Shown here piece by piece: positions 24,965-35,429 of a stretch of DNA of 64,000 nucleotides (position 1 is its first letter; every line of letters starts with the position of its first letter). This stretch comes from Pezicula radicicola. Lineage: Eukaryota; Ascomycota; Leotiomycetes; Helotiales; Dermateaceae. The stretch spans positions 59,238 through 123,237 of the forward strand of contig PDUO01000097.1 of NCBI GenBank assembly GCA_003008705.1, in the 5' to 3' direction. The translations under genes and the position numbers were made by a program. Under the pieces are notes generated by a model. The model was not told the origin of the DNA. It worked only from the letters and a program-made list of their open reading frames with translations, and ran no database searches.

Positions 24965-26615
24965 ATGCCTCATATCTCAGAGGCGATGCAGAGGAGTGTG
25001 AGGAGAGGGGCTCTGGAGAAAGTGGGGGAGATTGTTGTGAGGAGTCTACTTGGGAAAAGAGGAATTACAGATGAGGTCTCGAGTGTCAAGGACTCATTCA
25101 GCAGCTGGGACAATTGTATGGCGGCGACATATTGCAAGTAAGTATTCCGCCGCTTATAATTAACGGATTCAATTATAGCTAACTTCTGCTAGATGGCCTG
25201 TTATAATTGGTATAATTGTCGGTGGTTTAATTATATTTTCCGTCCTGTGGTGTATTATTCGGTGCGCATGCTGTGGGATGTCCTGCTGCTGCTCATGTTT
25301 TTCGTTCCTCAAGTGTTGCGATTGTTGCGGAGGCTGTTGCGATGGCAAGAAGGACAAACCACACAAGCACCTCGACCAGTACAACAGCCCACCGCGAGAT
25401 CAAGGATACCAAGCTCCAGCACCAATGATGGGCGGTGGATTATCTGCACCAGCAGCTGGTCCTCCACAATACGCCCAATTCGAGATTGGAAAAAGTGGAT
25501 TGGCTGTGACCCCAACACCTCTATCTGAGGACGCACTGCCACCTATGCCAAGCTGGGAATCAGCCAGTAAGAAGCGTATTATCGATGACGACGAAAAGGA
25601 CGGAATGGAGATGAGTTCCTTGGAGCCATCGACTGGCCAGAAGGTTCCCCTCATAGGAGGCGCCGTATCACCAGGCAGTTTGAGTCACGGAGGTGCAAGC
25701 CCTATGGAAGGTCAAAGTCCATTCGGAGCTCATCCTGGACAGGGTGGACAGAATGGTTACATGGGCATTGGAGGTGCTAGCCCTGTTGATGCATACGGAC
25801 AAAACCAGAACGCTTTCAATCAAAATGGAAGAGGCTTTGGTGGACCGCAGAACGGCCCTGGAATGGGTGGTCCACAGGACAGATACGGCTCACCCGCACC
25901 TCAAGGCATGAACCGAGGCTACGGTTCCCCAGCACCACAGCAAATGGGTAGAGGGTACGGACCTAATTCGCCTCAAGACATGTATGGAAATACAACGCCA
26001 GGGGGCTACGCCCGCCAACCACCGCAGCGGCAATTCTCGAATGACTCTTATGGGCCTAACGGCCCACAGAGACAATACTCCGGCTCTTCAGCTCGTCCTT
26101 ACCAGGACAACCAATACGGCAATGTCATGCCACCACCAAACCGTGGGCCCTCACGTGGACCAGGTGGACCAGGCCGAATGGCATCTCCACCTTTGATGAA
26201 CAACTCTGGTTTCGACTTCGGCGGGCAACAGCAGCAGCAACAATATGGTGGTCGCCCCTCTCCACCTCCTCAGGAGTACGGTCAGCAACAATATGATGAA
26301 CCGCAACAATACAACTCCCGCTCATCCCCACCTCCCCTGCAAATGCCCTTCGGCGGCCCCCCACCAGGAGCTCGTTCAACCCCAAGATTAGAACAGCAGC
26401 AGAGCGGCAACCAACGCGGCTATTTTGACCAACCCGCAGGAGGTAGTACAGCACCTCCTTACGCGAGCAGGAGTCCTCCTCCACAGGAGCAAGCCACGTA
26501 CCCTGGATACAGGCCCTATCAGCCACCAGCGCAATCGCAGCAAGGCCCACCACAGGTATTAACGCCTGGTGGTGGAGGACGACAGCCTGATCGATGGGAC
26601 CCAGTTTCCCATTAG
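24965..26615 (+). CDS. Fibroin-3-related, Cys-rich and Pro/Gln/Gly-rich membrane protein
   Basis: Two exons, 24965-25137 and 25193-26615 (55-bp intron), give 531 aa. The N-terminal part reads SSWDNCMAATYCK and runs directly into a single membrane span, PVIIGIIVGGLIIFSVLWCI, at about 60-79. A dense Cys cluster follows (CACCG, SCCCSCFS, KCCDCCGGCC), likely palmitoylated or metal-binding at the inner membrane face; that is inference. Residues from about 110 are disordered and contain short repeats such as GYGSPAPQ, QQQYGG and PPPQEYG. The layout matches a conserved filamentous-ascomycete family that GenBank entries often call fibroin-3 related protein. Its function is unknown to me. It sits 1.5 kb after the RCR1-like gene in the same orientation. 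Confidence 0.85.
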
Positions 26616-27546
26616 AGAGGTTGAATGGGCTATTGAATGGCTAATGACGACGACGTGATGACTTTCTCATCCCTTGACCACAGAATGGGCAGGAGGCTGC
26701 ATTGATACATTGAACTGTACATGTTCATAAAGGATGGCTGGATACCAAAACCCCGCATTGCCTATATCCATATTTCATTTCTTGTTTGTGTTGCTACATT
26801 CGTTGGCTCGTCGAGCTTGGTCGTACCTGGAGTATATGGGATCTCGATGTCTATTTTCTTGTTTTTGTCGAATCTTGTTGAATATGTATAAACTGCATCT
26901 ACTGGATAGTAGCATTTTCTGGCGTTTTGATAGCTCTAGCTACGTAGAGAGAGGCGAGAGGCAGAGAGGCCTTAGGAGTTGAATAAATGAAAAGTATATA
27001 GTTACAACTTCATATCCTAGCATAATCTTTCCACAAGTGATTATGAAATATTTCAAGCACAAGCCAACTCAGAGCAAGGAATCAGTTGATATATCAGAAT
27101 GCTCAGTGAGTTCTAAACAAGAACAGAATGCCTCAAGACACTTTTAATCAACAACAAGCAAGCAAGCAAAGATTATTACATGCTGAAAATCAATGATTAG
27201 TTGATTCGCTGTACCATACAATAAAAAACAAACAACCTACTGATCACCCAAGTCCCGCGCTCACCATCAAACTCATAGCTCCCATCACTGAATCAAATTC
27301 CTACCTTGACACCACAGAATCACAACATTACTCCCTCTCACCCTCTGTCGCTCACTCCATAACCTCGTCCGTTTATTTCTTCTCCTTTACAACTACAAAA
27401 CGACATAAACACTAGAGTAAACGACAAAACAAACAGCAAAGTAAGGTGCAAAGTAAACGATAAAATAAGCAAACGACAAAAGGAACAAGCAACAAACAAA
27501 ACGAAGACGAAAAGAAGCCCGAACTCAGAATTAAGAGTCTAGAAGG
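26616..27546. other. Intergenic region with A-rich leader
   Basis: The last 150 bp before 27547 are strongly A/C-rich and nearly free of T, consistent with a 5' leader of the next gene. Nothing else was recognised. Confidence 0.5.
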
Positions 27547-28178
27547 ATGTGTATTGAAACACAAACTTATTTCCAAAACTGTTCTCATACTCAGAGTTAT
27601 ATTTCTACTACTGGGCCTTATTGTCCCACCACGTCCACCACAACCACATCCTCTTCAACACCGAATCCCCAGAGCTCAAAAGACAGATGTCCATCTCCTC
27701 TTCAAATCGAATATGAAACCCAACCCGGTCTCTGTTTTACCTGTCTTGGTTCGGTTCCTTTTACACCTAAACTAGAACGGGTTTTTTATCGTGTATGTTT
27801 TTTTTTTCTTCTTCTTTCTTTCCTTCTCTTACTTTCACATTAGAAAGTTGAAGCTGATGTCTTTGTGTGGGTATATAGCATTGTTTTGTTTCTATAGTGT
27901 GTGGTCATGAATATGAACATATACTTACAGATGTGGAACGGGATAGAGAGGATGAGGATGTGGTTCTTGTTACGCCTGTAAGGGGGGTATGTCCTGATTG
28001 TTCTGCTTGTTGTGCTATTATGGAGGAGAGGGCAAGTAAGATGCCGAGGGAGTTTGAGGGGTTGAGGAGGAGGAGGGTGGATGGTGGTGATGGGGTGGAG
28101 ATGGAGAGGAGTAGGGCTCCGAGTTTTAGGGGGGGTGTATATGTTGAGATGGTTGAGGGGGAGGGGTTTCATGATTAG
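27547..28178 (+). CDS. Small Cys-rich protein of unknown function
   Basis: Two exons, 27547-27790 and 27898-28178, give about 174 aa. The acceptor after TTTCTATAG (27896-27897) is clear. The donor is GTGTAT at 27791, chosen because it keeps phase; GTATGT two bases later would be a more usual donor but shifts the frame. Cysteines are spaced like a metal-binding protein: CIETQTYFQNCSH near the start, then C, CFTC in the middle, then CGHEYEH and CPDCSACC after the intron. No signal peptide is seen. The C-terminal third is rich in Glu/Arg. A zinc-binding role is possible but I do not recognise the family. Confidence 0.62.
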
Positions 28179-28724
28179 TTTAGTGGGGGGAAGGAGGAAG
28201 GGGAGTTTGTGAGTGTGTTGGTGAGGGATTAAGGTTTTGAGGTTTTGAGGGTGGTGGTGTTGGTTCTTCTCTGCTTACCTCTGATTGCTATTAAGGAGGA
28301 TAATAGATGGAGGAATAGACTGTCTTTACTGATTATTAAGTACTGGTTTTAGGTAGAAGTTAAATGCATGGTTTATGATTGTAGGATTGGGAGGGTTTAG
28401 ATGTAGGTAGAGTAGAGTAGATACTATTTAATTCAAAATAATAGGTTTTAGAGATTGATGTTTGTGCTGTAGTGTGTAGAAAATGTAGGGATTTGTACTT
28501 GCTAGGAGCTTGTACTTAGAATTCTATTATTGCGGTAAAATTTTCAGGAAATGCTGACAAGCTTGACGTTGCTATTGTGGTTTAAGCATAAACTCTTAGC
28601 ACGACGCAATAAGCTTGTAGTAGAAAATGGGAAAGGCAAGGATTTGTAGACGGAAAAGACTGTAGGTTACACATTATGTATATAGATGTTAACGTTCCCC
28701 CAAGTCAAACCCAAAACATACATT
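28179..28724. other. Convergent intergenic region
   Basis: It separates two genes that end towards each other. It starts G-rich and becomes AT-rich. No gene recognised. Confidence 0.5.
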
Positions 28725-29858
28725 TCATGGCCCAGACGATTCCTTTTCAAAAGGACGCCTAATTCCAGCCTTCTCCAACAACGGCAACACATTATCCCTA
28801 AAATACGGAAATTCCTTAACGTAGTCAACGAAAGACAGGGTTGTCCCATTAAACCCAGTTTCATGCAGTCTGATTATACCATCAGCAACTTGTTGCGGCG
28901 TTCCAATTAGTTTATATCCACCCTGACCTATAGCCATGCTGTCACGGATCTTGGCGAGAAGATCGTGTGGATATGACTTGGCATGAGCAAACTGAAGTGC
29001 CATCAAGTTATCGACTCCTTCCCAGTCTGCATTCTTCTCCGCATAGTACTCCACGTAATCCTTAGCCTCCTGCTCTGTAGGCCTACAGACGACATGGCTG
29101 AACGTTAGAACACCCACTTCGCGACCAACCTCCTTTGCCATCTTCTTAAGATCAGCAATTTCAGTCTTGGACCTCGTCAAGTCAATAGCCGGCGTAAACA
29201 AAATATCAGTATTCCTCGTAGCAAAAGCCCTTCCTTCACCCGAACCCGCAGCATTAATAATCGGAATCCGATGTTCAGGTCTCGGATCACCCATAATGCC
29301 TTTCAACTTAAAATATTTCCCCTCATGATCAAAAGGTTCCGTCTTCTCCCAAACCTCCTTAATAACATCAAACCAATCCTGAGCATAAGCATATCGTTCC
29401 TCATGCGCACTCTTCATCTCTAATCCTAAAGCCTCATATTCAGGTTGATTCCATCCAGCAACGATATTCAATCCAATCCTCCCATTGCTTATCTGATCAA
29501 TCGTCGCTATCTGTTTAGCTGCTACAACTGGATTATTAACTGCTGTATGAATCGTCGCAATAACATTCAATCTCTTAGTGAGAGCTAATAATCCTGTTGC
29601 CCATGTAACTGTCTCTAGTACGCTTCCGTGGTAGTTGGTTTCTCCGCCGTATCCGATCCAACGTGCTATGGGTAGCATGAATTCGATTCCTGCTTCGTCT
29701 AACTGTTTTGCTAGGGCTAGATTGTTGGACCAGGTGTTGGACCAGCGTTCGGGGATTTTTGTAATTGACATTCCGTGGTCGCAGTTGCTTGCGAAGGTGC
29801 CGAGGAGGAATTGGTTCGCTGTGAGCATTGTGTTTGTGTTTTCTGTGTTTGAGGCCAT
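28725..29858 (-). CDS. Luciferase-like flavin-dependent monooxygenase (LLM class)
   Basis: One uninterrupted frame of 377 aa runs from the ATG at 29858, which has a strong AAGATGG context; an in-frame ATG at 29888 would add ten residues. The protein has the TIM-barrel luciferase-like fold signatures: ANCDHGMSITKIPERW, LDEAGIEFMLPIARW, a segment ATIHTAVNNPVVAAKQIATI, and then the family core DQISNGRIGLNIVAGWNQPE. HEERYAYAQDWFDVIKEVWE and GYKLIGTPQQVADGI follow. It groups by eye with the RutA/SfnG/alkanesulfonate-type enzymes, which use reduced FMN and oxygen to attack pyrimidine, sulfone or sulfonate-like substrates. No flavin reductase gene is visible nearby. The lack of introns, in a window where most genes have one or more, is compatible with acquisition from bacteria. 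Substrate is unknown. Confidence 0.9.
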   Translation of the reverse strand: MASNTENTNTMLTANQFLLGTFASNCDHGMSITKIPERWSNTWSNNLALAKQLDEAGIEFMLPIARWIGYGGETNYHGSVLETVTWATGLLALTKRLNVIATIHTAVNNPVVAAKQIATIDQISNGRIGLNIVAGWNQPEYEALGLEMKSAHEERYAYAQDWFDVIKEVWEKTEPFDHEGKYFKLKGIMGDPRPEHRIPIINAAGSGEGRAFATRNTDILFTPAIDLTRSKTEIADLKKMAKEVGREVGVLTFSHVVCRPTEQEAKDYVEYYAEKNADWEGVDNLMALQFAHAKSYPHDLLAKIRDSMAIGQGGYKLIGTPQQVADGIIRLHETGFNGTTLSFVDYVKEFPYFRDNVLPLLEKAGIRRPFEKESSGP

Positions 29859-30896
29859 CTTTGGTGTGTTTATGGATATGGTACACAATGGTTGTGAGGG
29901 GAGGGGAATATGCTCCAGATTTCAATTATACTGATGAGTGAGGTTTATGCGATAGTCACTTGCTACGGAGTATAAAACTTTGTGTCGGGTGATCGCTGTT
30001 AAGTAGTATTATTAAAGTATATTCCCTTATCGTTAGGAACTGTAATTGGAACTGAGAACTCGGATCTGGCCCGGTCGATGAGCAAAGGTTGTCAGGGAAC
30101 CACCTTCGGCTCTCATCCGACCAGCCGGTAACAATAGTTACGCAACCAAACGCAACCAAACGCAACCAAACGCAATGTATTTTAGTTTTCTCTAACACTT
30201 AAGCCTCTTTATTTCTTTGGGGATTTACTAACTTCAGTGCCTAAATGTTTGAATCGCACTTTTACAAAGTAGTGACGTTTAAGAGTACTATATATGGTAA
30301 GGCGATGATAGCGTGTTCTTGTATGACAGACCTTGAAAGTTGGGAGAAAAACATCTTAAACGGGTGGAGAGAATTGCTAACTAAACACCTTGAAGTAACT
30401 ATCTCGAAATTTTTATTTTAGACCACTTCTCAATCTAGTATGCTCAATAGCATGTGTTGAGTTAGAGCATGAAACAGACATACGACTTGTGTCTACTCTA
30501 TACATAGTAAGTACAATGTAGTCCAGACTCCAGCAATGAGATAAAACCGAATTATGAAATTAAAGCATTGTAATAACAAGAGGCAATAATGAAAATACTA
30601 GAACCAGATCATCCTACATTACGCTAGTCGTCAAGTCGTACATCTTTTCCCATCCACCATCATACTTCAAGACTTGCATTCCTTTTTTCCATCAATCAAC
30701 CCATCTGCCACCTGCATCTTTCTTTCCTACCTTGCAATACAACTCCCTCGTCACTATCCCTCCATCCCTTTGCATCTTCATCTGAACAACCCACAGACCC
30801 TTCTTGCCTCGTCCAAAAAGTACTTTAGTGCAATAAAACCTAGTCAGGCTCCTCGCCCAGCATAGTTTCAACCCACTTCTTTCACAATGATTTCAT
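29859..30896. other. Intergenic region with a 10-bp tandem repeat
   Basis: Between the monooxygenase start and the small basic protein. A CGCAACCAAA repeat at 30141-30175 lies about 285 bp upstream of the monooxygenase and is noted separately. Short open frames here match nothing. Confidence 0.5.
30141..30175. repeat. 10-bp tandem repeat CGCAACCAAA, 3.5 copies
   Basis: Three perfect units and one half unit, in the upstream region of the luciferase-like monooxygenase gene. Confidence 0.85.
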
Positions 30897-31268
30897 CTAC
30901 CGATACCGACTACTAGAAGTCCTCCGATAACTAGTCTGACTAACTCTCGGACTGGTCGTAGCAATATAAGTACGACTAGCGGGTCTACTAACAGTAGTAG
31001 TTTCGATATAAGAGCGTCTCGGATGATGAGAATGATGAGAATGTCGAGATACGGGACGGTTTGCTACGACTACTTCTTCGACGTAACGATGGCCGTGACG
31101 GTGACGGGGCTTGCTGGTTGTGAAGAGACACATTTCGGTGGTTGGTTGGATTGTAGGTTTGGTTGTGGTGGTTGTGGTGTGGATGTGGATGTCGATCTCG
31201 GGTTTGGGTTTTGGTTGGGTGGTAGAGGTGGAGGAGGTGTAGGTTATGGATTTGTAGTGGTGGGACAT
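30897..31268 (-). CDS. Small His/Arg/Ser-rich protein, function unknown
   Basis: The open frame codes for 123 aa. The first 45 residues are Thr/Pro-rich low complexity. The rest starts at an internal Met (31133), reads MCLFTTSKPRHRHGHRYVEE, and continues with HSHHSHH and repeated SRP/TYR motifs to a basic end. Starting at 31133 (78 aa) is just as likely, as the upstream part could be leader. I recall similar short proteins beginning MCL/MCI with an Arg/His-rich body in other ascomycetes, but cannot name a function. Confidence is moderate because composition is biased. Confidence 0.5.
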   Translation of the reverse strand: MSHHYKSITYTSSTSTTQPKPKPEIDIHIHTTTTTTKPTIQPTTEMCLFTTSKPRHRHGHRYVEEVVVANRPVSRHSHHSHHPRRSYIETTTVSRPASRTYIATTSPRVSQTSYRRTSSSRYR

Positions 31269-32968
31269 ATGGTTATGATGAGTCTTTATATGTAAGTGTG
31301 CATGAGAGAGAGGCTAAGGCTGAGGCTGAGAGTGTGTGAATTAACCGTATCGGTCTGAGTCAGAAAATCAAAAAAGTGAAGTAATGAGAAGAGGACTCAG
31401 CCTTCCAACTAGCCCTTAATATATACTTCTTAAAATCTGTCCCTCCCCGACTTCAACCTAGCTAGGTAGGCAAGTACAAGCAAGCAAGCCATCCATACGG
31501 AGTGCAGGAGTAAGGGTCTTGATTCTGTAAGTCTTTGGGGATTTCAAGGAACCGAATGACGAATTTCAAGATCTCGAGTGCCAGCCAAGCAATCTGGTGC
31601 ATCGGTTCCCAGTCCACATTTTGGACCCCATCAAGCTTCATCCATGGAATATTCCTTCCATCAGATGCCCCATCGCCGCAAATAATGCCTGTCGGACTCC
31701 ATATCCACCCTCCATAATGGAATCTACCCCGGTTCATATCGGACAGCAGGTCACAAGGATGTCACTGATGGGGTTTTGCTAAAACGCCACACTGCCTTTT
31801 TACTTGCTTGTTTTACGGGGCAAGCAGAGCCTCATGTTATTCGAGTATGATGGTCGTGTGGTGTGGCTTGCTGAGGGTATTTGGCTTATTTAGTTTACGA
31901 AGTAGGGTCACCGAGTAAGGTGTAGACTCATCACTCGTGTTTCGTTACTCAAAGTGTTTGCCTACACCTACCTATACTTGCGGCGGCTATTGAGGCTGTT
32001 ATACCACCACCACCATCACCATACTGTCTACCTAATCTGACCGCCACGAGGGCAATTGCTTACTTGAGACTAAAGGGGTATACGTGAGACAACAACTTGT
32101 CCCTGTACTTGTACTCGGGGGGGGGNNNNNNNNNNGGGGGCAATATTTGAACATACGATATTCTGAAAATAGAGGGACCCGTTTCCTGAAATATTCCCAA
32201 AAAGAAAAAGAGTCAAGAAATTTGGCCAGGTTTCGTGCATCTCTGTCGCTAAAAACGACGTCATTGTGCAGATTGTTACGGAGTAGGCGAAGGAGGGAAC
32301 GTCCCTGTTTCTTCAGCCCCGACGATCCGACCCATCAACACCATCTACACCATCATCATCTTCGAGCCGTCGAGTCTTCGGCTTTCTTTGTTGGGGTTTA
32401 AGATTTGAGTTATATACCTACTGCTGTAGAACTTTGCTAACTGAGCCGAGACAAGGACTTGCCGGGATTATTTTCTTTTTCTTTTTTTCTTTTTTTCTTT
32501 TTTTCTTTTTTGCTGAAGTGTTCATCTGTCGTTTCTATGGCGAAACTCAATTCTTGCCTCATCATTGATTCTTTGGATCAGGCTGCGAAAGAGAGACTTC
32601 AATGGTTGTATTCACTAGCTTTATCCTTGGAAGCAAGGCTTTTGATATGTGTCATCTGAATGAAGAATGTTGCTGTCATCAAAGTTGGTGACGTAGTTGT
32701 CTCTACAACCTTTTATTGTATTGTAGATATAACATGTAGCTTGTGGTTTTGACTTGTTTCGCTGTACAGTAAATAATGTTCTGTGGCAGTCTCAGGCTTT
32801 CGTAGTAGCAACGTCTGATACTACAGTAGCAACCTTCAACGTCTAATTTGTACAGTATTGTATCTATAGCAGTATTTCTTAAACTAACTGTCTATAGTCT
32901 TCAAAGATATCCCTAGATTCATCCACTAATCTAGCCTCTGACTCACGAACCATCCATTCATTTCCACC
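31269..32968. other. Gene-free region containing an assembly gap
   Basis: No gene recognised in 1.7 kb. A 10-N gap lies at 32126-32135. A pyrimidine tract of repeated CTTTTTTT units occupies about 32468-32513. Open frames across the gap are not trustworthy. Confidence 0.5.
32126..32135. other. Assembly gap (10 N) between G runs
   Basis: Ten N bases are flanked by nine G on the left and five G on the right. The gap size is probably nominal and the true sequence may be a G-rich repeat. Confidence 0.98.
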
Positions 32969-34231
32969 TCACTGCTTCCCAGGCGGCCCGCCAGCAGCCG
33001 CTATCTCCTGGAACATCTTGAACATGTCCGCTATCGCCTGTCCACCATTTTCAGATAAAATGAGATCCTTATTCTTGACCGACTCCTCTGCCTTCTCCTG
33101 AGCCCGCGATAGCATCACCTCCTCGAACTGGCGCACCTTCGGCTCGAGAGCTTCCTGCCACGCAGCCGCGTTCTCGGCTTCAGGCATCTCTCCAAGCGTG
33201 CGTGCCAGGTCCAACGAGTCCCACAGCGCTATGTTAACACCCTCGCCAGCCCACGGTGTCATGAGGTGAGCCGCATCACCGACCAGCGTTGCTCCTGTGC
33301 GGTGCTCCCAGCGGTGACCGACGGGGAGCATGTACAGGGGCAGAATATCGGCAGGGCTGTTGGGGTTGTCCTTGGTGTCCTCATCGCACGCTGTAGCGAG
33401 CAGATCCTGGAGGGGAGGCGCCCACTTACTAAAGAGCTTGTCATCGCCCAGCAGCGTCGTCTTTACCTCGGCCGCCGTCTTACCCTCTACCCCGACCACC
33501 TTGGTCCAGTGCTCATGCGGAGTGCTCACGGCCGCGTACACCCGGATCGAGTCCTGGGGGCCGCGATGGGTCATGATACCGTTCCCGCCACCGAGTGCGC
33601 TCAGCGTGCCCGAGCCGGTCAGCTCAACTAGATGTGGGTATTTAGTCGAGGCGTTCCTCACCGTCACAACCACATACTGCGCTCCGGTATAAAAGGGTTT
33701 AATGTCTGTGAGCAGATTGCGAACCCGTGACCAAGCACCATCAGCGCCAACGATATAGTCATATGTCGCGGTGCTGTTGGGGCCTAAGTCGAGTATGATC
33801 TCGGTCGCGCCCGTGGTTGGGTTGTGGATGTGTCGTATGGCCGTGATCTTGTGATTCCATTTAATAAGGTCCGAGGAAACGTTCTTGAGAAGCAAGCTGG
33901 TGAGTGAGTGGCGCGGGATTTCCGGACGGGACGCAAACTCGCCCTCGTCAGTGTGTAGCACGGTGCCCTGGGGATTGAGGACACGGCACGCCTCAGAGCA
34001 ATCGCCTATGGCTGCCTGAAAGTCGTCCCACAGGCCACACTCACGCATTACTATTAGTCCAGACTCCTCGTGCAGATCTAGCATGCCGGACGGTTTGGCA
34101 AGCTCCTCTGGCGTCGGCCTGCTGCGCAACTCGTAAATCGTGGGGTTGATGCCGCGTTGCTGTAATAATAGGCCGAGCGCTAGCCCTGAGGGCCCACCGC
34201 CGACGATAGCAATCCGGGGTCGAAAAGGCAT
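32969..34231 (-). CDS. FAD-dependent monooxygenase, TetX/salicylate-hydroxylase-like, single exon
   Basis: The intronless frame gives 420 aa starting MPFRPRIAIVGGGPSGLALG, the Rossmann GxGxxG that binds the ADP part of FAD, followed by an acidic YELRSRPT. The second FAD/NADPH motif is DYIVGADGAWSRVR. The third is GATLVGDAAHLMTPWAGEG, which closes the FAD site. HSLTSLLLKN matches the segment after the substrate region in this class. The order and length match PHBH-fold hydroxylases, especially the TetX-like group, and no membrane segment is seen. Substrate is unknown. The gene is visibly richer in G and C than its neighbours. The start-codon region is repeated three times upstream (listed separately). 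A dead P450 and an amidase follow, so this may be the survivor of a catabolic or secondary-metabolite cluster. Confidence 0.93.
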   Translation of the reverse strand: MPFRPRIAIVGGGPSGLALGLLLQQRGINPTIYELRSRPTPEELAKPSGMLDLHEESGLIVMRECGLWDDFQAAIGDCSEACRVLNPQGTVLHTDEGEFASRPEIPRHSLTSLLLKNVSSDLIKWNHKITAIRHIHNPTTGATEIILDLGPNSTATYDYIVGADGAWSRVRNLLTDIKPFYTGAQYVVVTVRNASTKYPHLVELTGSGTLSALGGGNGIMTHRGPQDSIRVYAAVSTPHEHWTKVVGVEGKTAAEVKTTLLGDDKLFSKWAPPLQDLLATACDEDTKDNPNSPADILPLYMLPVGHRWEHRTGATLVGDAAHLMTPWAGEGVNIALWDSLDLARTLGEMPEAENAAAWQEALEPKVRQFEEVMLSRAQEKAEESVKNKDLILSENGGQAIADMFKMFQEIAAAGGPPGKQ

Positions 34232-34376
34232 TATATATGGTTGTAATAGATTAAAGAGAGAGAGAACGGATAATGGCAATCCAAGGTTGAAAGGTATTAT
34301 ATATGTGTGTAAGAGAGAGAATGGGTAATTGCAATTTGGGATCGAAAAGACATTATATGTGTGTAAGAGAGATAGT
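34206..34376. repeat. Three degenerate tandem copies of the FAD monooxygenase start region
   Basis: Copies lie at about 34206-34270, 34271-34324 and 34325-34376. Each carries, in the coding direction, a purine/pyrimidine-rich leader, TATAAT-like sequence and the first nine codons of the monooxygenase. The outermost copy retains an ATG at 34353 reading MSFRSQIAI, which resembles the real MPFRPRIAI, and it ends after 18 codons. The middle copy has ATA in place of ATG. Confidence 0.8.
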
Positions 34377-35429
34377 CAACGGACCAACTTAGGGAATCGT
34401 GACTGTAATACGGTATTATCTATATGCCCGACCATCAGTAGTTGGTCGGGTTTTCGGGTTACTCTAACTTGTAGCCCTAATGGTTTTAAGACTAGCGTCG
34501 GTATTAATTATTTCTTTCGGTTCCGAATAAGAGTAGCTGTACTGTTAAACTATAATAATTAGGATATATTATAGAACTACTATTGAACCTAAGTTAACTG
34601 TATAATTACATCGAAGGCGATAGACTCTTCCTAGACGCTAGCTAGAAGAGGAGAATTTTAATACTACTTACCTTAGTTAAAGTTCTATCACAAAGCGAAG
34701 CGAGTCCTATCAAAGCATTTCACAGTTCGTACCCCTGGAACGATCTCTCATAATATAGATCCTACAAATGGCTTCAAATTAATCTAGATAGGATTCGTGA
34801 TTTCAAGAGACTCAAAACTAGTTCCAAGCGTTGAAGCAGTTCATCTATGTTTGTGACTTTGTAGCTTTGATACACAAGAGTGTATTGTAAAAAGAATAAT
34901 GCTCTGTAGCAAAAAAACACTTTAGAGGTCTTGGACTCTGGCTTTTCTACATAGGAGTGAATGAATAATCAAGGAAAGTGCGCTGTAACAACAAGATGGC
35001 TAGGGACAAGTAAAATAAGCGAGGGGAAAACGGATGAACGGTTAATGTAGGTTCATTAAAAGCTTATTTTAGATCTACTGTTCTCAAAGTGAGTGCTTAG
35101 CACTAAACATGGAACAGAATGTTTAGTCTGCAAATCGTTATGGTGAGGATAACTCACAGCAAAACGATGTAGAGAGATGTGGTATCTTATAGAGTGGACA
35201 ATTTTAAGAGTTGGGAGAATTCTAGATTTAGGAACGATAATATAAGCCTGTAGTAAAATATAGTTCTTTGACTAGCGGGAACCAAAATTTTGATTGTTTG
35301 CTATAAGGTTGTTATTGTACTTTGTTTCTTTGTGTAAGAGACTAAAGAAAGAGGCGTTGAATACTCGTGGAGGTCTGGTAACACTTTACTCGAGGGTATC
35401 AGCTAATTTGTTATAGCCGATGAAGCAGA
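34377..35429. other. AT-rich degenerate region
   Basis: No gene recognised. It contains one copy of the CAAGTAAAATAAGCGA motif at 35007-35022, shared with copies near 41 kb. The sequence resembles decayed repeat or non-coding DNA. Confidence 0.5.

Noticed and set aside
32084..32401. 105-codon plus-strand frame across the N gap
   Set aside because: The frame depends on unknown bases and matches nothing.
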